From Paracoccus lichenicola (lineage in GTDB: Bacteria > Pseudomonadota > Alphaproteobacteria > Rhodobacterales > Rhodobacteraceae), in assembly GCF_009708075.1 (NCBI RefSeq), contig NZ_WMBT01000003.1:248001-312000 (forward strand): DNA of 64,000 nt, given 5' to 3'. The notes below the pieces were generated by a model. The model was not told where the DNA came from, did no database searches, and saw only the letters and a list, made by a program, of their open reading frames with translations. The translations under genes were made by a program, and so were the position numbers. Of the stretch, positions 17,898 through 25,383 are shown one piece after another; position 1 is the stretch's first letter; each line of letters begins with the position of its first letter.

Positions 17898-18677
17898 ATG
17901 ATCCTTTCCCGCCGCGCCAGCCTGATGCTGGGCCTTGCCACCGCCAGCGCCGCCGTCATGCCCCGCATCGCCCTTGCGCAGACGGCGGCGCCGACCTCGT
18001 TCGCCTATCCGGTCGAGGGCGGGCAGGTCGTGTTCCACCCGGTCGGTCACGCCTCGATGGTGGTCGAGACGCCGGGCGGGGTGATCCATGTCGATCCGGT
18101 GGGCGGGGCGGATCTCTATGCCGGGATGCCGCAGCCGTCGCTGATCCTGATCACGCATGAACATGCCGACCATTTCGACCTGCCGACCCTGCAAGCCTTG
18201 CCCGCCGTCGCGATCATCGCCAATCCGGCGGTCCACGGGATGCTGCCCGCCGACATGCAAGGGCGCGCCACCGCCATGGCCAATGGCGACCAGGCACAGG
18301 CTATCGGCATGGGGATCGAGGCCGTGCCCGCCTACAACACCAGCCCCGACCGCCAGCAGTATCACCCCCAGGGCCGCGACAACGGCTATGTCCTGACGAT
18401 CGGCGGCAAGCGGTTCTATGTCGCGGGCGATACCGAGGACACGCCCGAGATGCGCGCACTGGAGAATATCGAGGTGGCCTTCCTGCCCATGAACCTGCCC
18501 TATACGATGACCGTCCAGCAGGCGGCGGATGCGGTCGCCGCCTTCAGGCCGGTCAGCGTGTTTCCCTATCACCACCGGGGCAGCGACGTGCAGGAATTCG
18601 CCCGGCTGGTTCAGGGGTCGGGCGCGGGCAGCCAGGTCGTCATCGCGAACTGGTATCCGCGCGGCGAGGCGGGCTGA
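17898..18677 (+). CDS. Tat-exported MBL-fold metallohydrolase
   Basis: A 259-residue protein. The N-terminus carries a twin-arginine signal (SRRASLMLGLATASA, cleavage near ALAQ), so the folded metalloenzyme is likely exported to the periplasm. The metal motif HxHxDH is HEHADHFD near residue 94, and further ligands are in VAGDTED and FPYHHRG. The overall pattern resembles the UlaG-like group of the metallo-beta-lactamase superfamily. Substrate unknown. Start ATG 17898 follows GGAGTG. It precedes an ABC importer by 42 bp and could share its transcript. Confidence 0.87.
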   Translation: MILSRRASLMLGLATASAAVMPRIALAQTAAPTSFAYPVEGGQVVFHPVGHASMVVETPGGVIHVDPVGGADLYAGMPQPSLILITHEHADHFDLPTLQALPAVAIIANPAVHGMLPADMQGRATAMANGDQAQAIGMGIEAVPAYNTSPDRQQYHPQGRDNGYVLTIGGKRFYVAGDTEDTPEMRALENIEVAFLPMNLPYTMTVQQAADAVAAFRPVSVFPYHHRGSDVQEFARLVQGSGAGSQVVIANWYPRGEAG

Positions 18678-18719
18678 CGCCGCTTTACCGGGCTGGCGCG
18701 GCGGGATAGCAATGCGGCC

Positions 18720-19661
18720 ATGCTGCGATATGTCCTACGCCAGATGATCGTGATGGGGTCAAGCCTGCTGGCGGCCTCGGCGCTGATCTTTTCGGTCGTG
18801 GAACTGGTGCCGGGCGATCCGGCCAGCTTCATGCTGGGAACCGGCGCGCAGCCCGAGACGCTGGCCGCGTTGCGCCAGCAGATAGGCTTGGACCAGCCCT
18901 TGGCCCTGCGCTACGCCGCGTGGCTGGGGGCGATTCTGCACGGCGATTTCGGGACCAGCTTCACCTACAAGACGCCGATTGCCGGGATGATCGCCGAGCG
19001 GTTGCAGGTCTCGCTGCCCTTGGCGCTGATGGCCCTGGCGCTGGCGATCGCCCTTGCCCTGCCGGTGGGGCTTTACGCGGCGGCGCGCCGGGACCGGGCG
19101 GGGGACGGGCTGGCGATGGGGACCACGCATCTGGGCATCGCGCTGCCGAACTTCTGGTTCGCGATGCTGCTGGTGCTGGTCTTCGCGGTCAGGCTGCGCT
19201 GGCTGCCCGCGGGGGGCTTTCCCGGCTGGTCCGATCCCTTGGCGGCGCTGACATCGCTGATCCTGCCCGCCACAGCCCTGGCCTTGCCGCAGGCCGCGAT
19301 CCTGGCCCGCGTGCTGCGGTCCGCCCTGGTCGAGACGATGGGCCAGGATTACATCCGCACCGCCCGTGCCAAGGGGCTGACGGCGGGCCAGGCCCTGCGC
19401 CGCCACGCGCTGCGCAACGCGCTGATCCCGGTGCTGACGATCCTGGGGATGCAGTTCAGCTTCCTGCTGGCGGGCGCGATCATCATCGAGAACGTCTTCT
19501 ACCTGCCAGGCCTGGGCCGGATGATCTTCCAGGCGATCACGCAGCGCGATCTGATCGTGGTGCAGTCGGCGGTCCTCGTGCTGGTCGCTGCCGTCATTGC
19601 CGTGACCTTCCTGGTCGATCTGGCCTACGGGGCCGTGGACCCCCGGCTGCGCCGCGCATGA
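18720..19661 (+). CDS. Peptide/opine-type ABC transporter permease (DppB-like)
   Basis: A 313-residue inner-membrane permease of the DppB/OppB family. It opens with LRYVLRQMIVMGSSLLAASALIF, then shows VPGDPA and the family C-terminal EAA-type loop (DYIRTARAKGLTAGQALRRHALRNALIP). It ends in FLVDLAYGAVDPRLR, typical of DppB proteins. Six membrane segments are apparent. It overlaps the next permease gene by ATGA. No substrate-binding protein gene is near, so substrate is unassigned. Confidence 0.93.
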   Translation: MLRYVLRQMIVMGSSLLAASALIFSVVELVPGDPASFMLGTGAQPETLAALRQQIGLDQPLALRYAAWLGAILHGDFGTSFTYKTPIAGMIAERLQVSLPLALMALALAIALALPVGLYAAARRDRAGDGLAMGTTHLGIALPNFWFAMLLVLVFAVRLRWLPAGGFPGWSDPLAALTSLILPATALALPQAAILARVLRSALVETMGQDYIRTARAKGLTAGQALRRHALRNALIPVLTILGMQFSFLLAGAIIIENVFYLPGLGRMIFQAITQRDLIVVQSAVLVLVAAVIAVTFLVDLAYGAVDPRLRRA

Positions 19662-20470
19662 GGATCGGTCCCGCCCTGGGCGCCGCGCTGGCCGGGCTGG
19701 CGCTGTCTGCGGCCGTGCTGTCGGCCTTCTGGACGCCTTACGATGCGGGCCTGATGGCGATTGCCGACAAGCTGCAACCGCCCTCGGGGGCGCACTGGTT
19801 CGGGACGGATCATTTCGGGCGCGACATCCTGTCGATGGCGATGGCGGGGGCGCGGACCTCGATGGCGGTGGCGCTGGTCGCGGTCGCGATCGGCATGGGC
19901 CTGGGCGTGCCCCTGGGCCTGCTGGCGGCGGCGCGGCGCGGCACCTGGACGGACGAGATCGTGATGCGCGGCAACGACCTGATCTTCGCCTTCCCCTCGC
20001 TGGTGATCGCGATCCTGATCACGGCGGTCTGGGGACCGTCGGCGCTGAACGCGATGGTCGCCATCGGCATCTTCAACGTCCCGGTCTTTGCCCGCGTCAC
20101 GCGCGGCGCGGCGCTGCCGGTCTGGGTGCTGGACTATATCCGCGCGGCCCGGGTGGCGGGCAAGGGCGCGGGCCTGATCAGCGTCCAGCACATCCTGCCC
20201 AACATCGCGGGCCTGCTGATCGTGCAGGCCACCATCCAGTTCAGCCTGGGGATCCTGGCCGAGGCCGGGCTGTCCTATGTGGGCCTTGGCGCGCAGCCCC
20301 CCACCCCAAGCTGGGGCCGGATGCTGGCCGAGGCGCAGACCATGGTGGCGCTGGCCCCGCATGTGGCGGTCATCCCGGGGCTGTGCATCGTGCTGACGGT
20401 TCTGGGCCTGAACCTGCTGGGCGACGGCTTGCGCGACGCGCTGGACCCGCGCCTGCGGGTGCGGCGATGA
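19658..20470 (+). CDS. Peptide/opine-type ABC transporter permease (DppC-like)
   Basis: A 270-residue permease of the DppC/OppC family. [16 protein letters not shown] is the family hallmark near residue 45, the EAA loop reads [14 protein letters not shown], and [17 protein letters not shown] and [11 protein letters not shown] are at the C-terminus. It starts within the stop codon of the DppB-like gene and ends within the start codon of the ATPase gene, so all three transporter genes are translationally coupled. Confidence 0.93.
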   Translation: MRIGPALGAALAGLALSAAVLSAFWTPYDAGLMAIADKLQPPSGAHWFGTDHFGRDILSMAMAGARTSMAVALVAVAIGMGLGVPLGLLAAARRGTWTDEIVMRGNDLIFAFPSLVIAILITAVWGPSALNAMVAIGIFNVPVFARVTRGAALPVWVLDYIRAARVAGKGAGLISVQHILPNIAGLLIVQATIQFSLGILAEAGLSYVGLGAQPPTPSWGRMLAEAQTMVALAPHVAVIPGLCIVLTVLGLNLLGDGLRDALDPRLRVRR

Positions 20471-22020
20471 TCCGGCTGGAGGGCCTGTCCCTTGCCATCG
20501 GCAGGCAGCCGGTCCTGGACAGCGTATCGCTGGATCTCGCGCCGGGCAGCATCACCGGGCTGGTGGGCGAATCGGGCAGCGGCAAGTCGATGACCGCCTT
20601 GGCGATCATGGGGCTGCTGCCGCCCGGGATGCGGGCAATGGGCCGGGTCATGCTGGACGGGCAGAACCTGCTGGAAGCGTCTGAACCCGACATGGGCCGC
20701 ATCCGGGGACGGCGCATCGGCATGATCTTCCAGGAACCGATGACGGCGCTCAATCCCTTGATGACCATCGGCGACCAGGTGGCCGAGGTGCTGCGCCTTC
20801 ATGAAGGCATGGGCCGCCGCACCGCCCTGGACCGCGCCCGTGAAAGGCTGGACCGCGTGGGCCTGCCTGCCCCACGCTTTCCCCTGACGCTTTATCCGCA
20901 CGAACTGTCCGGCGGGCAGCGCCAGCGCGTGGCCATCGCCATGGCCATCGCCCTGCGCCCCGGCCTGCTGATCGCCGACGAGCCGACAACCGCGCTGGAC
21001 GTGACCACGCAGGCCCGCATCCTGGATCTGCTCAAGGCGCTGGTGCGCGACGAAGGCATGGCGCTGCTGCTGATCACGCATGACTTGGCCGTGGTGGCGG
21101 GCATGGCCGACCGGGTCGCCGTCATGCAGGGGGGCCGGGTCGTGGAAAGCGGCCCGACGGGCACGGTGTTCCGCCAGCGCAGCCATCCCTACACGCGGCA
21201 GCTGTTCTCGGCCTCGCGATACAGCCCCGTGCGCGGCCCGCGCCCGGCAGCCCCGCCCCTGCTGGAGGTCCGCGACGCCGTGCGCGATTACCGCCTGCCC
21301 CAGGGCGGCCTGCGCGCGCTGGACCGCGTCAACCTGACGGTCGCGCGCGGCGAAAGCGTCGGGCTGGTGGGCGAATCGGGCTGCGGGAAATCGACGCTGG
21401 CGCGGGTGATCCTGGGGCTGGATCCCTTGCAGGGGGGCCGCATCCGGCTGGACGGGCAGGATGTCGCGGCGGGCCGCCGGATGCCGCGCGGCTTGCGGGC
21501 GCGGATGCAGGCGGTGTTCCAGGATCCCTTCGGCAGCTTCGATCCCCGCTGGCGGGTGGACCGCCTGCTGGCCGAGCCGTTCCACCTGACCGGCCGCCCG
21601 CCCGATTGGCGCGACCGCGTGGCCGCCGCCTTGGCCGAGGTGGGTCTGGACCCGGGCGACGCCCGCAGGTTCATCCACGAATTCTCGGGCGGCCAGCGCC
21701 AGCGCCTGGCAATCGCCCGCGCGCTGATCATCCGCCCCGCCCTGATCGTGCTGGACGAGGCCGTCAGCGCGCTGGATGTCCGCGTCCGCGCGCAGGTGCT
21801 GGACCTGCTGGCGCGGTTGCAGGCGGATCACGGGCTGTCCTATCTGTTCATCAGCCACGACCTGTCGGTGGTGCGGGGGATTGCCGACCGGGTGCTGGTC
21901 ATGCAGGCGGGCCGGATCGTCGAGGAAGGCCCGCCCGAACAGGTCATCGACGCGCCCCGGCATTCGCATACGCAGGCATTGGTGGCGGCGATGCCGGTGA
22001 TTCCGGGGGATTGGATCTGA
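20467..22020 (+). CDS. Dual-domain ABC transporter ATPase (DppD-DppF fusion type)
   Basis: A 517-residue protein with two complete nucleotide-binding domains. The first has Walker A GESGSGKS near 38, signature [10 protein letters not shown] and Walker [13 protein letters not shown]. The second has Walker A GESGCGKS near 303, signature [10 protein letters not shown] and Walker [13 protein letters not shown]. It therefore supplies both ATPases for the peptide-type importer encoded upstream. ATGA overlap with the DppC-like gene. The gene ends 16 bp before copy A of the dispersed structured repeat. Confidence 0.93.
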   Translation: MIRLEGLSLAIGRQPVLDSVSLDLAPGSITGLVGESGSGKSMTALAIMGLLPPGMRAMGRVMLDGQNLLEASEPDMGRIRGRRIGMIFQEPMTALNPLMTIGDQVAEVLRLHEGMGRRTALDRARERLDRVGLPAPRFPLTLYPHELSGGQRQRVAIAMAIALRPGLLIADEPTTALDVTTQARILDLLKALVRDEGMALLLITHDLAVVAGMADRVAVMQGGRVVESGPTGTVFRQRSHPYTRQLFSASRYSPVRGPRPAAPPLLEVRDAVRDYRLPQGGLRALDRVNLTVARGESVGLVGESGCGKSTLARVILGLDPLQGGRIRLDGQDVAAGRRMPRGLRARMQAVFQDPFGSFDPRWRVDRLLAEPFHLTGRPPDWRDRVAAALAEVGLDPGDARRFIHEFSGGQRQRLAIARALIIRPALIVLDEAVSALDVRVRAQVLDLLARLQADHGLSYLFISHDLSVVRGIADRVLVMQAGRIVEEGPPEQVIDAPRHSHTQALVAAMPVIPGDWI

Positions 22021-22036
22021 GGGAAAGCCCGGCTGG

Positions 22037-22250
22037 TCGGGCGGGACAAGGAAACGTATACGTTTCCCCCGCCCGCTGTGCGACTTGGCAAACAGAGACG
22101 GATCGAGCTTGCGACCACGAGAGGCCAGCGCCCGACCCAGGGGGGCGTGAAGCGCCCGCCAAGGGCGGGGCCGGGCGCTGGCCGGGCTTTTGAAGCCCGG
22201 CAATTCAGGTTGCATTGTAACGACTTGGCAAAGGCGATGGCCTTTGCCAG
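22037..22250 (-). repeat. Dispersed structured intergenic repeat, copy A
   Basis: A ~214-bp element filling the gap between the convergent ABC ATPase and fnrL genes. It contains a perfect 18-bp palindrome GGAAACGTATACGTTTCC (22050-22067), a 12-bp stem GGCCAGCGCCCG with CGGGCGCTGGCC, a CCGGGCTT/AAGCCCGG hairpin (22182-22200) and a terminal hairpin (22227-22248). The same order of parts occurs at 41439-41654 (opposite orientation) and 57880-58070. The terminal hairpin begins 8 bp past the fnrL stop. No transposase gene or clear target duplication is seen. Confidence 0.8.
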
Positions 22251-22258
22251 AAAAACCG

Positions 22259-23038
22259 TCAGCTCAGATAGCCGCCATCCGAATCATCGCCCGATTCCTC
22301 GACCAGCCGGCCGAAGTCGGGCAGGATGATGGCACGCTTGCCCACCAGCTCGATCACGCCCTCGCGCTTCAGCGCGCTGATCTGGCGGCTGACGGTTTCC
22401 AGCGTCAGGCCCAGGTAATCGGCCATCGCCTCGCGCGTCAGCGGCAGCTCGATCTGCATCCGGCCGCCGGGATTGCGCTTTTGCAGCACCGCCTCGCGCC
22501 GGGCAATGATCGCGATGAACGAGGCGATCTTCTCGCGCGCGGTCTTGCGGCCCAGAAGCAGCATCCATTCGCGCGCCGCATCCAGTTCGTCCAGCGTCAT
22601 CTCCAGCAGCCGGTGGGCGACATGGGGCGTGGTGCGCATCATCTGCTCGAACGGCTTGCGGCGGAAGCAGCAGAACACGACCTTGGTGGCGGCGATGGCA
22701 TTGTAGGGGGCGATCTCGCGGCTTGGACGGCCCAGGAAGTCGCTGGGCAAAAGCAGGCCCACCATCTGCGTGCGCCCATCCTCCAGCGTCTGCGTCAGGG
22801 AGGCCACGCCGCTGACCACGGATCCCACGAATTCCATGCGGTCGCCTTCCCAGACGATGGGCTGACCCGGCTCGAAAGCCCGGTAGAACTTCATGTCCTC
22901 CAGCAGGGCAAGCTCGTCCGTTTCGCAATGCGCGCAGACGGCGCGATAGCGGATCGGACAGTCGCCGCAGCGTTCCCCGCCATCCTGGCTGGAGGATTTC
23001 TGGTTGATCTGGGTCAAGGCAATCTCGCGCGTTGTCAT
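22259..23038 (-). CDS. fnrL: FNR-type oxygen-sensing transcription regulator (FnrL/FnrP)
   Basis: A 259-residue Crp/Fnr-family regulator. Four N-terminal cysteines, C24, C27, C35 and C38 (CGDCPIRYRAVCAHC), plus C123 and C124 provide ligands for an oxygen-labile [4Fe-4S] cluster. The C-terminal helix-turn-helix reads MADYLGLTLETVSRQISALK with the E-xx-SR pattern that recognises TTGAT half-sites. It should switch on low-oxygen genes such as hemN, which is divergent 14 bp away. A TTGAT-N4-GTCAA box lies inside its own first codons (23004-23017), so autoregulation is possible. Confidence 0.93.
   Translation of the reverse strand: MTTREIALTQINQKSSSQDGGERCGDCPIRYRAVCAHCETDELALLEDMKFYRAFEPGQPIVWEGDRMEFVGSVVSGVASLTQTLEDGRTQMVGLLLPSDFLGRPSREIAPYNAIAATKVVFCCFRRKPFEQMMRTTPHVAHRLLEMTLDELDAAREWMLLLGRKTAREKIASFIAIIARREAVLQKRNPGGRMQIELPLTREAMADYLGLTLETVSRQISALKREGVIELVGKRAIILPDFGRLVEESGDDSDGGYLS
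23004..23017 (+). promoter_or_regulatory. FNR box upstream of hemN, inside the fnrL N-terminal codons
   Basis: TTGATCTGGGTCAA fits the FNR consensus TTGAT-N4-ATCAA with one mismatch. Its centre is about 42 bp upstream of the hemN ATG and it is embedded in the fnrL codons for residues 8-12. The next gene, hemN, is a known FNR target in related bacteria. Its placement means FNR bound here could both activate hemN and repress or roadblock fnrL. Confidence 0.65.
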
Positions 23039-23052
23039 CTAACTCTATCGTT

Positions 23053-24408
23053 ATGGGCAATGTTTCGCAACTGAGGCGGCTGGGCCTGTTCGATTCGCGC
23101 GTTCCGCGTTACACGAGCTATCCCCCCGCGACGCAATTCAAGAACGGCGTTGACGCCAATATGGTCACGGGATGGCTGGATTCCATCCCCGAGGCCGCGG
23201 CGATCTCGCTGTATCTGCATGTGCCGTTTTGCCGCAGGCTGTGCTGGTTCTGCGCCTGCCGCACGCAAGGCACGAAAACGCTGGATCCGGTCATCGCCTA
23301 TGTGGACACGGTTCTGGCCGAACTGGACCTTTTGCGCCGCCACCTGCCGCGCGGCGTGCGCCTGTCGCGGCTGCACTGGGGCGGGGGCACGCCGACGCTG
23401 CTGCCGCCCGACCAGATGCGCCGCCTGGCCGACGCGATCTTCGCGGTGGTGCCGATGGCCGAGGGGGCCGAATTCTCGGTCGAGATCGACCCTTCGGAAA
23501 TCGACGCCGCGCGCATGGCGGCGCTTGCCGCCGCGGGAATGAACCGCGCGTCCATCGGCGTGCAGGACTTCGACCCCAAGATCCAGGAGGCCATCGGCCG
23601 CCTGCAGGGGTTCGAACTGACGGCCCAGGCGGTCGATCTGATCCGCAGCCACGGCATCGCCAGCCTGAACGCTGACATCCTTTATGGCTTGCCGCACCAG
23701 GACCGCACCCGCATTTCGGAAACCGTGCAGAAGCTGCTGGCCTTGTCGCCCGACCGGGTGGCGCTTTACGGCTATGCGCATGTCCCCTGGATGTCCAAGC
23801 GGCAGGTGATGATCCCCGAGGACGCCCTGCCCGGCAACGAGGATCGGCTGACCCTGTTCACCACCGCGCGCGACCTGTTCGTGGCCGACGGCTATGACGA
23901 GATCGGCATCGACCACTTCGCCCGTCCCGGCGACGGCTTGGCGGTGGCGCAAAAGGCGGGCCGGTTGCGGCGCAACTTCCAGGGCTATACCGACGACGGG
24001 GCGCAGGTCCTGCTGGGCCTTGGCGCGTCCTCGATTTCCCGCTTCCCGCAGGGATACGCGCAGAACGCCCCCGCGACCGGGGCCTATACCGCCCATGTCC
24101 GCGAAGGGTACCTGCCCCATACGCGCGGCCACGCCTTCACGCCCGAGGACCGCTGGCGCGGCCGCATGATCGAGCAGTTGATGTGCGATTTCAGGATCGA
24201 CGCCGACGAGATGGTGCGTGACTACGGCCTGACGCCCACCCGGCTGCAAGAGGTCCTGGACCCGGTGATCGCCCAGTTCGGCGCCATGGTCGAGGTCGGT
24301 CCCTGGGGCCTGCGCATCACCCCCGAGGGCCGTCCCCTGGCAAGGATGGTGGCCAACATGCTGGACAGCTACATGGCCGCGCCGACCAGCCACTCGTCGG
24401 CGGTGTGA
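23053..24408 (+). CDS. hemN: Oxygen-independent coproporphyrinogen III oxidase (radical SAM)
   Basis: A 451-residue HemN. The radical-SAM cluster motif is HVPFCRRLCWFCACRTQGTK with C60, C64 and C67, followed by GGGTPTLL. The enzyme decarboxylates coproporphyrinogen III to protoporphyrinogen IX for heme synthesis without O2. Start ATG 23053 gives MGNVSQLRRLGLFDSRVPRYTSYPPAT, the usual N-terminus. It is divergent from fnrL with an FNR box just upstream, so anaerobic induction is expected. Two REP palindromes follow its stop. Confidence 0.95.
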   Translation: MGNVSQLRRLGLFDSRVPRYTSYPPATQFKNGVDANMVTGWLDSIPEAAAISLYLHVPFCRRLCWFCACRTQGTKTLDPVIAYVDTVLAELDLLRRHLPRGVRLSRLHWGGGTPTLLPPDQMRRLADAIFAVVPMAEGAEFSVEIDPSEIDAARMAALAAAGMNRASIGVQDFDPKIQEAIGRLQGFELTAQAVDLIRSHGIASLNADILYGLPHQDRTRISETVQKLLALSPDRVALYGYAHVPWMSKRQVMIPEDALPGNEDRLTLFTTARDLFVADGYDEIGIDHFARPGDGLAVAQKAGRLRRNFQGYTDDGAQVLLGLGASSISRFPQGYAQNAPATGAYTAHVREGYLPHTRGHAFTPEDRWRGRMIEQLMCDFRIDADEMVRDYGLTPTRLQEVLDPVIAQFGAMVEVGPWGLRITPEGRPLARMVANMLDSYMAAPTSHSSAV

Positions 24409-24418
24409 AGCCTCGCGC

Positions 24419-24480
24419 GGTGCGTGCAAGCACGCACCCTACGGGGGTGTCGGATCGTGGGGTGCGTGCTTGCACGCACC
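24419..24480. repeat. Pair of inverted REP-type palindromes (BIME-like)
   Basis: Two copies of the 20-mer GGTGCGTGCTTGCACGCACC lie in inverted orientation. One is on the minus strand (24419-24438) with GTAG at its 5' foot (24439-24442), the other on the plus strand (24461-24480) with GTGG at its foot (24457-24460). A foot tetranucleotide plus hairpin is the layout of REP sequences mobilised by RAYT transposases. The pair fills the gap between convergent hemN and the CDF gene, the second unit touching the CDF stop codon. It could serve as a bidirectional terminator or mRNA stabiliser. Confidence 0.8.
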
Positions 24481-25383
24481 TTATGGATGATCGTGGGCCT
24501 TGTGATCCGCACACCCTTCTGGCGGCTCGATCTCGATGGTGGCGTGGGGGATGGCGAAGCGGTGGGCCAGCATGTCCCTGGCCGCGCGAGTGACGGCGAA
24601 ATGGTTGCCGCCATCGACGACCAGATGCACGGATGCCGCGGCGCGCTTCTCGTCGATCTGCCACAGGTGCAGGTGATGGGCGTCCGCGACGCCCGGCAGG
24701 TCGCGCAGGGCCGACAGGACGGCGCCCGGATCGCTGCCCGGGGGCGCGGCCAGCATCAGGGTGCGAAAGACCGGGCCGATCTCCATGGCGATATGCCAGC
24801 CGATCACGGCGGAAATCGCCAGGGTCAGGATCGGGTCGGCCAGGTTCCAGCCGAAGGCCCAGATCAGCGCGCCCCCCAGGATCACCGCCACCGACACCGC
24901 CGCATCGGCCAGGTTGTGCAAAAAGGCCGCGCGGATGTTCGCGCTGTCCTTGGACGCGCGGAACACCAGGGCGGCGGTGGCCAGATCGACCACCAGCGCG
25001 AAGGCGGCAAGGCCCATGACCAGACCGCCCGCCACTTGCGGGGGATCGGCCAGGCGGCTCAGGGCCTCGACTGCCAGCCAGACGGATATGCCGATCAGCG
25101 CCAGGTAATTGACGAAGGCCGCGACGATTTCCGCCCGGCCCCAGCCATAGGACCAGTCGGGCGTGGCCGCCCGCCGCGACAAACGCCGCGCGCCGAAGGC
25201 CAGCACCAGCGCCAGGGCGTCCGACAGGTTGTGGATGCCGTCGGCGATGAGCGCGGTGGAATCCGCCGCATAGCCGCCTGCGATCTGCGCCGCGGTCAGC
25301 GCCAGGTTGACGACGACCGCCCAGCCGATGGCCGCATCGCCATGATGGTGATGCCCGTGCGCATGGTCGTGGGAATGGCCCAT
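24481..25383 (-). CDS. Cation diffusion facilitator family metal exporter
   Basis: A 300-residue CDF transporter (Zn/Co/Cd-type efflux). The N-terminus is His-rich ([15 protein letters not shown]). Six membrane helices follow, with the metal-site motifs HNLSD (helix II) and HNLAD (helix V), and a His-rich loop is lacking. The C-terminal cytoplasmic domain includes DAHHLHLWQID and HATIEIEP. Start ATG 25383 overlaps the polA stop by one base (TGATG), so it is the distal gene of a polA transcript. Metal specificity cannot be assigned. Confidence 0.92.
   Translation of the reverse strand: MGHSHDHAHGHHHHGDAAIGWAVVVNLALTAAQIAGGYAADSTALIADGIHNLSDALALVLAFGARRLSRRAATPDWSYGWGRAEIVAAFVNYLALIGISVWLAVEALSRLADPPQVAGGLVMGLAAFALVVDLATAALVFRASKDSANIRAAFLHNLADAAVSVAVILGGALIWAFGWNLADPILTLAISAVIGWHIAMEIGPVFRTLMLAAPPGSDPGAVLSALRDLPGVADAHHLHLWQIDEKRAAASVHLVVDGGNHFAVTRAARDMLAHRFAIPHATIEIEPPEGCADHKAHDHP

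Noticed and set aside
24361-24490. CRISPR-like repeat at the hemN/CDF junction
   Set aside because: There are only two units, they are inverted rather than direct, and they have GTAG/GTGG feet, which fits REP rather than CRISPR.
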